The translations under genes and the position numbers were made by a program. The notes beneath the pieces are model-generated. The model was not told the origin of the DNA. It saw only the letters and a list, made by a program, of their open reading frames with translations, and ran no database searches. Shown here in pieces: positions 32,751 to 44,524 of a stretch of 64,000 bases of DNA (its first letter is position 1; each line of letters starts with the position of its first letter). Source of the DNA: Eukaryota sp. TZLM1-RC (lineage: Eukaryota > Metamonada: BaSk clade); the NCBI GenBank assembly GCA_040285825.1, contig JAUPSS010000001.1, positions 496,001 through 560,000 of the forward strand, written 5' to 3'.

Positions 32751-33109
32751 CTATTTTTCACTAACAACACAAATAACAGTGTTCACCTGTTCTAGTACTA
32801 TTATACTGTGAACATAGGTAAATTTTTCAGCATCGTAAGTTTGGACATAACCATTGCGAAGAGGGCATTTGATAGCAATATGACCTGGATTATGATATTT
32901 ATAGCAAATTTTAGCAGAATAAATCTGTATCTCTGGCAGTTGAGCGAGCATCTGTAATACAGATAGATTCTGACTAAATTTAGATCTATCATGATCAACA
33001 GTTTCGTCGATAGCAACGTGCACGATGGTTTTGAAATCAGGCAACAATTGGACATGGATACGGGAAACAAGAGATTTAGCAAGTCATTTAGAAAAAATAT
33101 CAACAGCAA
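32751..33109 (-). pseudogene. Retroelement gag-like remnant with a degenerate CCHC zinc knuckle
   Basis: On the minus strand, CYKYHNPGHIAIKCP fits C-x2-C-x4-H-x4-C except that the second Cys is Tyr, a one-base change. The surrounding sequence switches between two frames. It is probably the nucleocapsid part of an LTR or L1-type element. Confidence 0.5.
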
Positions 33110-33590
33110 ATGGTTTTATAAACACAGCTTTAGAAATGGCAGGACAATCATGTTGGTTCTTCAGCTTCAGAAAGCTTTACATGTAACTGTTCTTTTTTTG
33201 GCACTAGAAATTTTCATGTTCATTTTCAACTGAGAGAATGTCTCATTGAAAGCTTAATAGGAGCAAAAATTGTTGAAAGATTTCAGATAACTGAGCAACA
33301 CACTATCAGAGGTCTTTACCTTTGGTTCATACAACTTCAAGGATTTCAAATTAAACGGAGAGATTTAATGAAACCACTTTAGCGCTATCAGTGACAGACT
33401 GATGTAACTGAAATTTGCTCAAAAACAAACATACATTTTCCCTAGACAGCGACGTTAGGTGAGGACCGTCGACAGAACGCATTTCATGGTTTCACCAATG
33501 GCGGGAACAAAAATAGTAACGGTCAGGGACCCGAAACAGGGTCAAGGAGATTAACGTTATTGTTGGATTCCACTGCAGTGATCAAAGGAA

Positions 33591-33650
33591 AATCTTTATT
33601 ATTTAACAAACACTAAATTAAAACTATTGCCACGTCATCACACGTGATTG
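33591..33650. repeat. 60-bp direct repeat, right copy
   Basis: Partner of 32,531-32,590. Confidence 0.7.
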
Positions 33651-34534
33651 TATGTTATCCAAACTCCAACATTTGCCTCCCATACAAATTTTTCTGTCAA
33701 ATCAGGCAAGTTATGTTTACCAAGGTCACGAAGGTTAACTGAGGTCATTAGTCGTATTGAATTGTGCAAAGGCAATGTTGATTGGGTAATCAAATACCAT
33801 GAAGTGTTGGGGAAGGGTTCTGCGGTTGCTTTTGGTATATGTATGAACTTTTCCTTCACGAATGTGAATTGTGACAGCTCATTCATGTAAGCCACATGCA
33901 ATGGGTAAAAACGGAAAACGTCATCGCCAATTTGTACACAGTTGGCTTAAAAATTGTACACATTTTGTATAAATGTGAATCCTCAAACCATTACTCACAA
34001 TTTATTATTTATCATTTATTTATTTATTTAGGCTTAAATACTTCTTTGGCTTAGTGTAATTTTTCAAAAACTAATCAAGATTATTTCATTCAAGATGAAC
34101 ATGCTCACGAAAAATAAAAATAAAACGTAATTAATCTGGTCCAAACTAATTCATATTTTAGACCAACTTAGAATCTAGTCTAATTACACCGTTTACTGTG
34201 GATAGCAAAAACTGAAAAGGTCTCGTTCCAAGATTTGTTTGTTTGATTACTTCGTTGAGTGTGTTGATTTGTTACATAATGACACACTGTTTTTTTGCTT
34301 TTCTTAAACCAATAATGGGTTAGTGTCGTTTAGTACAGTGATTAGGGAATCAAATAGTGGATTTGCTAATGAATATACAGGGTCTATCGTCGACTACAAA
34401 CAGTAGTAGGCAAAGTAGCAAACTTCAGAAATCTGGAGGGGCGTCTTTGGTTGTTAAACTGAAATTGTTAAAGGGATAACACAGGTAGTTTGGCCCTTGA
34501 AGTACGTTAATGATGGAGACGGCTCCTTCATTCG

Positions 34535-34939
34535 TTACCTAACTTGTAATCGTCTTTTTGGTGTTTGGCTCCACAAAGAAGGAAGCTGCTTTGAAATTAT
34601 TGTTCTTCTAAAAGTTTGGTTTGAACTAACCTGGCGTTGAACATTGTTCTTTGTTTCTGACAGAAATAATGCCTGGCAATGCTTCGTCAGATTGTTGATT
34701 GAACTGATTTTTCTATCTGTCTCACATTCACCATCAACTCGTTCTTTCTTAAGAGGGACAGTGAATTTGCGATTGACTTCGACATCCGCAAAGAGAGTTT
34801 GGGTCTGTTTGAAGGGTCCATGATATAGAAGAATAGTGTAAAAGCCTATTTCTGTTATTTTCGTAATTTTCTGTATCGCTTTTGGAAATGGATTGTTTGT
34901 AACGTGTGGTGAATGGTGTAGTTTCAAAGTATTCTCCAT
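34535..34939 (-). CDS. Small hypothetical open frame, 134 aa
   Basis: ATG at 34,939. The product is basic and not obviously low complexity (KAIQKITKITEIGFYTILLY, and a central VNRKFTVPLKKER). It lies in a repeat-rich stretch with no recognisable homologue, so it could be a small gene or a retroelement piece. Confidence 0.3.
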   Translation of the reverse strand: MENTLKLHHSPHVTNNPFPKAIQKITKITEIGFYTILLYHGPFKQTQTLFADVEVNRKFTVPLKKERVDGECETDRKISSINNLTKHCQALFLSETKNNVQRQVSSNQTFRRTIISKQLPSLWSQTPKRRLQVR

Positions 34940-35585
34940 TTTAGGTCAAAACTTCGTCAATTGGTCCAACTCATCACTTGATTGATTGTCTAATTGAAAA
35001 TTATGCTTTTAAAGAGATCTTTCACAGAATTATTCGCAAAAAGCGGGGTTCCAAAAGATTAAATGTAGTCGACATGGATTCAGAATTATCCAAAACTTAA
35101 TGAATTAAATCAAAAATATAAGAATGCATTAACTCAGTACTTTTATTCAATGATTCAACTGAAGTTGAAGTAGTATTCAGTTTTGAAGAGCTCAATTAAA
35201 AGGAAAATCATCTTGATAGGTTGTGACAAGATTCATTTTACAAACAACCATTGTGTTCGTATTTAGTGGAATTTTCAACAAATTCTTCTTAAACCACCAA
35301 TATATTTAAGCAATTATATTGGCAAAAGACAGAGTCTAGTTGTAAACTTCTTTCTTTAACAGATTTTACTGCCCTTGAAAAGAAAAATTGTTTTTAGTAA
35401 AACATTGTATTAAATATACAATTAAAAAGAATTAATTCAGAAGTATGACTATAGAGGAGAGCTGAATAGATTGAGTATTTAAATTTCATGAACAGCCAAA
35501 TATGTCACACGGCACTATATTCATTTTTACATTATTTGTTTTGTTTTGCTGTCAAACACTCATGATTAAAAAGAAAAACAACATT
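34940..35585. other. AT-rich spacer, nothing recognised
   Basis: About 650 bp downstream of the HOOK-like gene. No feature is seen beyond A/T-rich sequence near its 3' end. Confidence 0.45.
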
Positions 35586-36641
35586 TTACATTGGATTTAT
35601 TTTGGAAGCAATCCTATCTTTCTGAATCTGTAACCAAGTTTTTGGTTCTTCACCTTCGCAAGCCTTAACAAAAACTTCCATTCCCATTGAATAAAAAGCT
35701 TTTGTGATCAAATCTAGCTCAAAAAGACACGTTTTTCTTGCATTTTCAAGCCTTTTCTGAGCTTGTGCCGACTCTTTTCTACATTTACTACTCCTCTCTT
35801 CAATCAATTTACCTACAACTAGTTTCAATTGATGCTTTGAAAGACTGGCAATCACTCTTGGTAAATCGTCATCATCAAGTTCATTCAAATTGACAGCTGT
35901 CTCTTCCTCTTCCTCTTCCTCTTCCGTTTTTCCTTCTTCAAGTTGAGCTGTCTTGAATTTCAGGTCATTTACCAAGACTGTTTGGTCGTGTAATTGTTGC
36001 TCCAGATGTTGAATTTCTTGTTGAAGAAAGGTAACATCAGTTTGGGAGGCCGACATTTGAATTAATCTAGAAGAGTAGTCCTGTACAGTCGCCTCGAGAT
36101 TGGTAATTTTTAAATCTTTTTCATTATTTTCTGATTTAAGTTTCTCTATTTGATTTTCCAAATCAATGACTAAAGTTTGGAAGTTTTCTTCTACTGATTC
36201 TTCCTTGACTTCCTCTTCAACTTTTTCTTCTTCTTTATGAAGAAGAGGTGAGGCTTGTTCTAACAAATAAGTTCTTGATTCAGACGGTAAACTCTCCAGT
36301 TTAGGGTCTAGTTCATCTTTGGGTGTGGTGGCAAGTAGTGCAATGCAACTAGCTTCTATCAGTCTCTCAATGTTGGAAGGATCTCTAGCCAGAATCTTTC
36401 CAAGCTTGAGATCGGGAACAGGTAGGTCGCGATTAGAGAATAAAGACGAAAGTTGTTTAATGAATGTTTTAACGAATGTTCTTTTCTTGATCACATCTCC
36501 TTGATGGGGAGAGAGTGGAGGAAAAGTAAATGGATCTACACTAGACAAGATGTTTGAGAGGATTTGGCAATCACCAAGATCATCAATAGAGCAGATATCA
36601 CTGTTATACTGCTGTAACAGAGTGATGCAATGAGTGGACAT
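35586..36641 (-). CDS. HOOK-like protein (N-terminal HOOK/CH-like domain plus coiled coil)
   Basis: 351 residues, ATG at 36,641, TAA at 35,586. Residues ~5-125 follow the HOOK N-domain pattern: DLGDCQILSNILSSVDPFTF, then helices ending in LPVPDLKLGKILARDPSNIE, and a final helix with LPSESRTYLLEQASPLL. Residues ~130-245 are an acidic coiled coil with a poly-Glu run. After that comes a charged C-terminal helix region. HOOK proteins link cargo to dynein; the family's usual length is ~700, so this is a short relative or a divergent CH/coiled-coil protein. The fold is inferred from pattern only. Confidence 0.6.
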   Translation of the reverse strand: MSTHCITLLQQYNSDICSIDDLGDCQILSNILSSVDPFTFPPLSPHQGDVIKKRTFVKTFIKQLSSLFSNRDLPVPDLKLGKILARDPSNIERLIEASCIALLATTPKDELDPKLESLPSESRTYLLEQASPLLHKEEEKVEEEVKEESVEENFQTLVIDLENQIEKLKSENNEKDLKITNLEATVQDYSSRLIQMSASQTDVTFLQQEIQHLEQQLHDQTVLVNDLKFKTAQLEEGKTEEEEEEEETAVNLNELDDDDLPRVIASLSKHQLKLVVGKLIEERSSKCRKESAQAQKRLENARKTCLFELDLITKAFYSMGMEVFVKACEGEEPKTWLQIQKDRIASKINPM

Positions 36642-36729
36642 TGATGGTTTATTTAAAAGGATTGTTGTTTGAATTGAAGAGCTGATTGAGTTTTTAAAAA
36701 AAGAACTTTTGCAAATCTTTTACAAGATA

Positions 36730-37545
36730 TGTGAGATAGTGCTTCTTCTGCCTTAGTAACAACAATTCCTCAAGTGTATGGCACTCTCCTAACTGATTCT
36801 GCTTGGACTTCGAATATGAGATTTCATTCCTTTATCTGGCCTGATAATTTACCTCATAATTTAATTTGTAAATATTCTCCAGAAATTACAATTACTTATT
36901 TGTTAAATTGTAAACATTTTATTACTTTTAGAAGCAAGGTTCATGATGCATTAAGAGACCGGTTATATTGTATGTGTAAGTCTCATAGAATTGAATCGTT
37001 TCTGGAACCTCTGTTGTCAAATCTGTATGATACTGAAGATGATTTTCATAACAATAATAGAGGTGATGTAATAATACCTGGATTAGATGGAAGCTTCACT
37101 CTATTGGATGTAATGTCTGTTGATCGTTGTAATGTCTCAAATGAAAGGCTTGCGAATTCTGAAATTCATTATCCTCGTTCAAATGCTGAAAACTTCAAAA
37201 TCAAGAAATACAATGAACCTTTGTCCCAATTGTCCAGCCAACAGCATGCAAAATTCAATTTGTATCCATTTCTATTTTCTCTATTTGGTTCACTTGCTTC
37301 CACGGCTATACGTTTTTCGGCAGATTTTGAAATAATTGTAAAGAGAAAAACTAACAGAAATTTCAACAGATTGTTTTGCCAAAATAGAATTGTGTTTTCT
37401 ATTTTTAAGGGGATGTTGAAGATGGTTTCTGATGGTTTGCTTTCTCTTGGATCCCACTATGAGAGATTTGCATTTAGTTGTTTTGTTTTGGGATAGATGA
37501 ATTTTTTAGATGTTGATTTATAAGTTTTCTAATAAATAAATATTA
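36730..37545 (+). mobile_element. Non-LTR retroelement C-terminal fragment (copy d)
   Basis: A ~240-residue open frame reads YLLNCKHFITFRSKVHDALR, then CMCKSHRIESFLEPLLSN, a GDVIIPGLDGSFTLLDVMSV core and a FLFSLFGSLAS block. It is the longest copy of this family in the window and shows the domain order. AATAAA and a short A-rich tail follow the stop. Confidence 0.7.
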
Positions 37546-38204
37546 TTAAAAAAATTGAGTTGAAAAATATCATTTGCCTTCTTCACCGTCTTCACTAAAA
37601 CCGTCTTCGCAGTCTTCACTAAAATATATATTGTTTTCATAACACTGTCAAATTGTGATCAATGAATGCGATCAATGTTAGAATGGCTGGAACATGTATT
37701 GGAATAGCAATCAAGTACATTTTCTCTTACAATGTTTAATGATTTGCTTTCTCTATTGCAGCTCTTGTCATTATTCCATCTTAATTCTTTACTCTAAGCA
37801 CTGTAAGAAATTTCAATCATGTTTATTGTGAAAATTCTATTGTTTTTGGAGGACGAGGAAAAACTTACGGAAGAACACGTGTTTCTCAGTAATTACACTG
37901 ATGATGAAACCTCTAAAGCAAACAGTGATTGAAAAGATATCGTCAATGTCTGGAGAAAACTGTCATTGAAAAATTTTGGTTCTGATGACAGAGGTGATAT
38001 TTACTGCGATTGGATTGAAAACTCCTAAGTTATTGTTGATTTTGTCTCTTGTTGTGTTACAAATGGCATTTTGGATCAAAGAAGGAAACTTTATCCTGTA
38101 AAAGCTCTTGAATATAAAGCGCATGAAGACAATAGAAAATTAGACAGAAATAGCGAAGAACCTAACACTGATAGAAATAGACCACTAGTTTTATTGCTTT
38201 TTAA

Positions 38205-38420
38205 ACGGAAGACTTTCAGTAGAAGCAGTAAATTTTTGAATGATTTTTCAAAAATTGGTTCAAGAAAAAACAATGAAGAGATTTGATGTCCTTTTGTGGC
38301 GCTCTCGATTCAATTTGCCATTATCAATAGCTTACCTCGGTTTTTAATCAAATGAGAGAAGCTTTAGCGAGACAGCAAGCAGATTAAGATTTTGTAGAGG
38401 AAATCTTGGTTCATTAAATT
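38205..38420 (+). mobile_element. Retroelement C-terminal fragment (copy g1)
   Basis: Homologous to 58,770-58,991 (shared REALARQQA-encoding block and a closing EEILV). The frame is disrupted here, so it is decayed. Confidence 0.6.
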
Positions 38421-38515
38421 TGGTCCCAATAATTATGAGTTTATTGTGTTAAGAATGCTGGTTTAATGAAAAAAGTTCTTTGTTGAACTATATTTTTATT
38501 GAACTAAAATACTTT

Positions 38516-38710
38516 CTAATATTCAATATCCTCCAAACAAGCATTATTATTACTGAACCTACTCATAGCATTTCGTTCATATTCTTCACCAATAGCTAAA
38601 AGAGCTTTAGAAATCTTTGTTGGAATAGACTTGAAAATGCAAAAAACAATTCTATTTAACCAGAAAGAGGAATTCAATTTTTTACTAGATCTATTTGGCA
38701 ATAGTTTCTT
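38516..38710 (-). mobile_element. Non-LTR retroelement fragment (copy c)
   Basis: The minus strand encodes FWLNRIVFCIFKSIPTKISK and CLEDIEY, matching copies a and b but more diverged and shorter. It ends just upstream of the P4-ATPase. Confidence 0.65.
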
Positions 38711-38743
38711 TATATTTCCAAAACAGTGTTATATACAGGTTAA

Positions 38744-41700
38744 ATGAAAAAAAAGAGGTATCATTCAGACTTTCGCATTTTGTCAACAATGCTCTCCTTC
38801 TCTCGGAAGCCGAAATACGAGGCTCGCGAGATCCGTACATCCAATGCAATACCTTCAGTGACACCTACATCCGCAACCCTTGTACAAAATGTAATTAGAA
38901 ATCAGAAGGTTTGTTACCCTTCTCTGTATTTCATCTCAGTACTCTATCCCCACGTTCGTTCCTCTTGTACTCTTTCATCAATTCAAATACTTCTTCAACT
39001 TATTTTTTCTTATCAGTATGTCTACCTCCTTTTCTCATCCCAGTTGCCTTAACTCAGTTCATCCCAGTCCTTCAAATCGGCTTCCTCTTCACTTACGTCT
39101 CTCCTCTAGCACTTGTCCTCACAGTCACTCTCTTTAAAGAAGGCTACGATGATTATAAACGTTACCAACGAGATAAGCAAGAAAATGGGCAACGGTACAT
39201 CCGCTATACCGCTGCAGGAACAGAAGAAGTCCCCTCTTCCGCTCTTCATGTTGGTGACGTCATCAAACTAACCCCCAACAGAAGAATCCCCGCTGACTGC
39301 ATCCTTCTCAAAACCTCAGAAAAAACTGGCGCTTCCTTCATTAGAACCGACCAGCTTGATGGTGAAACTGACTGGAAACTACGTCACGCAATACCTTCCA
39401 CTCAATCACTTTCCCTTGACCACGAGGTTGTTAACCTTGAATCCAAACTCTATGCTGAAGCTCCAAGAAAAGAGATTTACGAGTTTATAGGCACTTTCCA
39501 AGCCTCCCCAACAGCTCCCATTGAGTCTCTCTCTCTGGAAAATACACTTTGGGGTAACACAGTGCTAGCCACGGGAACTTGTGTATGTATGGTGATTTAC
39601 ACTGGGAAAGAGACCAGGGTCGCGATGAACTCTACCAAACCAAAAGCTAAATCTGGTCTATTAGATTGGGAGATCAACAAGCTTTCCAAGATGTTGTTTT
39701 CCCTGTTGGTTTTATTGTCCTTTATCTCTGTTTTTCTCAAGACTTACTATCAAGGCTGGGCAGATTCCACTCCAATTTACTTCTTCCGCTTTCTCTTGCT
39801 CTTGTCAGCCATTATTCCCATCTCAATGAGGGTTAATTTGGATATGGGAAAGACTGTCTATTCCTTACTAATGATGACTGACAAGAAAATACCTGGTAGT
39901 GTGGTTAGGTCGTCGGGAATTCCAGAAGAATTGGGTAGAATTGAATATTTCTTTACTGATAAAACGGGAACCCTAACCCAAAATGAAATGGTTTTTAAGA
40001 AGCTTCATTTAGGTTCAATATGCTTCAATAGAGATTCCCTTGAAGATGTATCTCTTGCTTTGAAAGATTACTTTAACAAAACTTCCGCTAACGACCAAAC
40101 TTCCCAACCTTCTGTCTTATCAATGAGAGCTGCCAAGAGTCACCATATGAGCCATCGTGTTGCTGAAGTGGTCTTCTCTATCGCTCTTTGCCATAATGTT
40201 ACTCCTGTTTATCCTGATGGAGAAGCCAAAACAGCCAAGAACAAGACGCTTCAAGCTGCCAGTCCAGACGAAGTAGCCTTGGTGAAATTCTCTGACTTTG
40301 TAGGTTTGTCTTTGGTGGATCGGGATTTAACTACAATTACTCTACAAAATAGATTTGGTAAGTCATTTGGGTTTGAAGTCTTGTACGTTTTCCCTTTCAC
40401 CTCCGAACGTAAAAGAATGGGTATCATCGTACGCAACACCGCCACTGGCAAGGTTACATACTACCAGAAAGGAGCTGACGTGGTGATGGCCAAGATTGTG
40501 AATCAGAACGAATGGCTTGATGAGGAAGTGGGTAATATGGCAAGAGAAGGGCTTCGCACTTTGGTTTTTGCAAAAAAAGACCTCAGTGAAGCTCAATTGA
40601 CGTACTTTGCCAATAAATATTCTGAAGCCAAAGCTAGCATTAAGGACCGTCAAGCCAAAGTGAATGAATCTCTAGTTGAACTAGAGCAAGGAATGGAACT
40701 GCTCGCCATTAGTGGTGTTGAGGATAAACTCCAAGACAACGTCAGAGCCACTCTAGAGCTTTTGCGAAATGCCAATGTTAAAGTTTGGATGCTAACGGGG
40801 GATAAAGTCGAGACAGCTACCTGCATTGCCGTCTCTGCTAGATTAGCTGCTAGATCTCATGTTTTGTTTACCTTTACGTCTCGCAATGTTTCGCAAGCAA
40901 GAAAGAGACTTGATCAATTCAGAGCTGTCTGTAGAAGAGCTTGCTTGATCATTGATGGTGCGTCTTTGGCTATATGTCTTGAATGTTTCCCAGAAGAATT
41001 CGTAGCGGTTGCCTCCCAGGCACCTGCGGTTTGCTGCTGTCGATGTTCTCCACAACAGAAGGCTGATGTAGTCAACCTTGTAAAGACCTTCAAAAAGAAG
41101 TGTTGTTTGTCGATTGGTGATGGAAATAATGACTGTCCAATGATCAGAGCTGCTGATTTTGGTATTGGTATAGAAGGAAAAGAAGGAAAACAAGCAGCTT
41201 TAGCAGCAGATGTGTCCATTAAACAATTCTCTTATGTTGCAGATTTAATGTTTTGGCATGGTCGTAATTCTTATAGAAGGTCAGCTAGATTGGCTCAGTT
41301 TGTCATTCATAGAGGGTTGATCATTTCTTTAATTCAAGGCATTTTCTCACTAGTGTTCTTCTACAGTCCCCTGCCTCTTTTCAACGGCTGGCTTTTAACT
41401 GTTTGTTTCTTTTTCTTTTTCTAATCGTAGGGGTATAGTACTTATTACACAATGTTTCCAGTGTTTTCTTTAATTCTTGATGAAGACGTAGATCGCGATG
41501 CGGTGATCACGTATCCTGAACTGTACCGAGAACTACAAAAGGGGAGATTGCTGAGTGGTAAAACCTTTGGCCAATGGGTATTTCAGTCATTATTTCAAGC
41601 CAGTGTCATAATCTTTGTTTCTCTGCAATCATTTGAAGGCTCTTTGTTCAATATTAGCTCAATTACATTTACTGCATTGATTTTGATTGAAATGTTGAAC

Positions 41701-41937
41701 CTTTCACTGGAAATGCATAAGTACCATTACCTTATGGTTGTTGCCCAAGTGTCTTCTATTTTTGTTTACGCTGTATCTATCATTCTTCTACACAATCACT
41801 TTGATTTGCTTTACATTAGCAGTTGGGGTTTTATTGTCAATCTTTTAGTTACAGTGGCCTGTGCTTATGGTCCTGTCTATTTGCTAAAGACTTTATGGTT
41901 GCATTTGCATCCTGATGTCGCCCAAAAGTTGAGATAG
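38744..41937 (+). CDS. NEO1: P4-type ATPase of the Neo1/ATP9 class (phospholipid flippase)
   Basis: CDS is join(38744..38908, 38940..39015, 39044..41400, 41431..41937), 1,034 residues, with introns of 31, 28 and 30 nt. Splicing restores NVIRNQKYSIPTFVPLVLFH, FFLIIALTQFIPVLQIG and TGYSTYYTMFPVFSLILD, all typical P4 text; the unspliced frames break at each. Catalytic motifs: DKTGT phosphorylation site (~39,957), DGETDWKLR (the Neo1/ATP9 form), MLTGDK and GDGNNDCPMI. About ten membrane segments are expected. Neo1-type flippases act in Golgi/endosomal membranes and, unlike other P4 enzymes, need no Cdc50 partner. The start could instead be the Met at 38,789. The stop is TAG. Confidence 0.92.
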
Positions 41938-42070
41938 AGTTTTGGAGCTAATTTTTGTGTTTTTAAACGTTTTTTACAGATAATAAATGTATTTACAATC
42001 AATATGTACAAGAAAATTGGTCAATTTTCGAAAAAAACATAATAAAATCAAAATCAATCAACCAATATTG

Positions 42071-44524
42071 TCACCTCCAAGCTCTTGTCTGTCTATGATT
42101 GGGATTGGGATTTTGATTGGGAACAACAGATTTGTATTCCATAACCTGGCTTTCATTAGCCAAAGCCTTTGATTTTGAAAACTTACGATCATAAATGCAT
42201 CCCAGAATAACAATTACCAGAATGGACATTGCAACAAAAAACAAAATCTTCCACGAGAACTCTTCATCTTGCACACACTGCTCAATTGTCAAATTTTTGT
42301 CACTTGTTGCTTGACATGTTGATGATTCCCACTCCCATTTACATTGACCACTCTCGACACACTGCTGACAATCATCGAAATTTTGACAGTTCGATTGGCA
42401 AAAAGATCCCCAATACCCATCAAAGCAAGCAACTCCATCTGAATTAACCACACCTCCAGGGATAGAGATAGACCCATTGCCGTAGATCAAAGGAAAAGAA
42501 TCAAAATAAATGTTTTTCACTTTGCTATTTCCAGAAAGATTAGCAGATGTTTCATTTGTCATTTTGAGGGTATCAATATCGTTAGAATTGTTAAGCAAAA
42601 TATGGCCAGAATTAATTTCAAGTAAAGAAAATTGACTGGAATTGACAATCAGATCACCAATTATATCAACATTGTCGACAATGATATCTACAGTTGAGTT
42701 CAACTGATCGCTGAACAAAATTCCGCCATAAACATAAACCTTACCATTCCCAATCAAATTATTTCCAAAAATAGCTGTTCCTGAATGTAATTCGGAAGTT
42801 CCATCAATTTTGATTGATCCAGACAAGAATAGTTGACCAAAATTTGAAATTTTTGTTTCCTGATCAATAATGATTTCTCCTTCGCTGGCAAGTGATCCTA
42901 AAGTCAAAATCTCAACTTCACTAGCATGTACATCCAAAAAACCAAAATTGCTGAAAATTCCGAAAATTTCAACTTTGAAGAGGTCAGCTGCCAAAATTTC
43001 ACCAAAATTTGAAAGTTTTCCTGTCGACTCTATAGTAACAAATCCCTGTAAAAGAAGATCACCCTGCAAAATATTCAACTCTCCTGACACCTTTAAAAAA
43101 GAAGAAGAACCGAACAAACCAAAGGAACTGATAGTTGAATTGACTGAAACTTCAAGAAACACATAATTCAAAAATTTTCCATTTGAGTTTATTGTAAAAT
43201 TAAATGAATTTAAATTTAAAGTTCCTACATTGATGAAATTAACATCAAGTACAAAAGAGCTCATGAAGGACACGTCACCATAGTTCAAAATTTGAGAATT
43301 TTGACCGACTAGGGCAATACTTTGATCAAAATTTTCAAGCTGACAGGAAGAATCCTTTGAAATTTCTATCCGTGAATCAATGAGCTCAAGTCCCCCGAAA
43401 ATTTCAAAATTTCCAGTAATAATAAGATTTATAAAAGAAAAAAACACGAATTCCTCACTGGAATTAAATTCAACAGTTTCTAAATTGAAAAGATGAATAC
43501 TCTGTAAAAAAGGTGAATTAAAACCTGAATTAAAAATAATCAAGGACGAAATAATTTTTAAATTGACTTTTTCTTTTAAATTCACAGTAGAATTGATGAT
43601 TAAATTTTGAATTTCTATATCTGATTTCATTGTTAACTGACCATTAATCAGATTGATTGATGAAATTATGGAGTTTTGGATCGTTACCGAATCTTCCGCA
43701 TTTGACAAATCAATCACCAATGATTGATTGTCGAAGGAAAGCACCTGACAGTCAACAATCAAATGATTGCCACTGTTGATTACCAAATCTTCACCAATCA
43801 AAGTCACATTTCCAAGTATTTCACTTTTTCCATTATCCAAATCCAAAAAACCTTGCAGAAAAAGGTGACCAACAGAATGAAAATTACCAAGTATATTTAA
43901 AACAGAATTTGATTGAACATAAACACTTCCAAAGCTCTCAAGCTCACCAGAAACTAAGAGATGATCACATGAAATATTCAAAAAACTGACAACTGAACAC
44001 CTTCCACTTACGGAAAGTGATGACGATTCAGACAAAGTCATGTGATTGACAGTTAAATATCCATCAACTTGGGTGATCCCATATATATCAACTTCCTCAA
44101 AAACAGCTTCTCCATTGATGAGAACCACGGAGCTCGAAGTAAGTGTGGTGATAAAGGTAGAAGATGACGACTGAACCACTACCGATCCATGGTTAAGAAG
44201 GGAGGAGAAATTAGTGGATGATTGAGATAAGACTAACGAACCATGGTTGATTAGGGGACCTAGCGAGGTGAGAGAGGTAGACTCAATTAGTAATTCCCCA
44301 TTGTTGGTGATTGTGGTGGATGCCGGAAGTATGAGAGAGCAATGTGAGGACGGTTTGATCGATAAAGAACCCTTTGAAGTGATGTTGATCAATGTGGTTG
44401 TGGGAATGGAACAGGTACTCCATGTTTCCCTCGAATCAATGATAAGTTCGGAGGCACAGCATGTAAAGAATAGAAGCAATGAAAGAACAGGTAACCTGGT
44501 CTGTTCAATCGATCTGATAAGCAT
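42071..44524 (-). CDS. Secreted/type I membrane beta-solenoid surface protein
   Basis: 817 residues from the ATG at 44,524 to TGA at 42,071. It begins with a signal peptide (LPVLSLLLFFTCCA, cleavage near the Ala-Ser). About 640 residues of short, irregular beta-strand repeats follow, rich in Gly, Ser, Asn and Leu/Ile/Val (for example INHGSLVLSQ, LNHGSVVVQS, VSGELESFGSVYVQ), as in parallel beta-helices. Next is a Cys-rich EGF/PSI-like module (CFDGYWGSFC, then CQQCVESGQC), one membrane helix (ILFFVAMSILVIVILGCIY) and an Asn/Pro-rich cytoplasmic tail. Many NxS/T sites are present. The layout suggests a cell-surface adhesin or receptor. It converges tail-to-tail with the P4-ATPase, 130 bp apart. 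Confidence 0.75.
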   Translation of the reverse strand: MLIRSIEQTRLPVLSLLLFFTCCASELIIDSRETWSTCSIPTTTLINITSKGSLSIKPSSHCSLILPASTTITNNGELLIESTSLTSLGPLINHGSLVLSQSSTNFSSLLNHGSVVVQSSSSTFITTLTSSSVVLINGEAVFEEVDIYGITQVDGYLTVNHMTLSESSSLSVSGRCSVVSFLNISCDHLLVSGELESFGSVYVQSNSVLNILGNFHSVGHLFLQGFLDLDNGKSEILGNVTLIGEDLVINSGNHLIVDCQVLSFDNQSLVIDLSNAEDSVTIQNSIISSINLINGQLTMKSDIEIQNLIINSTVNLKEKVNLKIISSLIIFNSGFNSPFLQSIHLFNLETVEFNSSEEFVFFSFINLIITGNFEIFGGLELIDSRIEISKDSSCQLENFDQSIALVGQNSQILNYGDVSFMSSFVLDVNFINVGTLNLNSFNFTINSNGKFLNYVFLEVSVNSTISSFGLFGSSSFLKVSGELNILQGDLLLQGFVTIESTGKLSNFGEILAADLFKVEIFGIFSNFGFLDVHASEVEILTLGSLASEGEIIIDQETKISNFGQLFLSGSIKIDGTSELHSGTAIFGNNLIGNGKVYVYGGILFSDQLNSTVDIIVDNVDIIGDLIVNSSQFSLLEINSGHILLNNSNDIDTLKMTNETSANLSGNSKVKNIYFDSFPLIYGNGSISIPGGVVNSDGVACFDGYWGSFCQSNCQNFDDCQQCVESGQCKWEWESSTCQATSDKNLTIEQCVQDEEFSWKILFFVAMSILVIVILGCIYDRKFSKSKALANESQVMEYKSVVPNQNPNPNHRQTRAWR

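Larger units (their letters stand above)
32046..34198. mobile_element. Possible 2.15-kb non-autonomous DNA transposon with ~21-bp terminal inverted repeats
   Basis: CAGTAAACGGTGTAACTAGT begins at 32,046 and its near-exact reverse complement ends at 34,198 (about 19 of 21 bases match). The interval holds a retroelement fragment, a gag-like remnant and a 60-bp direct repeat, but no transposase I recognise. I could not confirm a target-site duplication. Confidence 0.45.
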
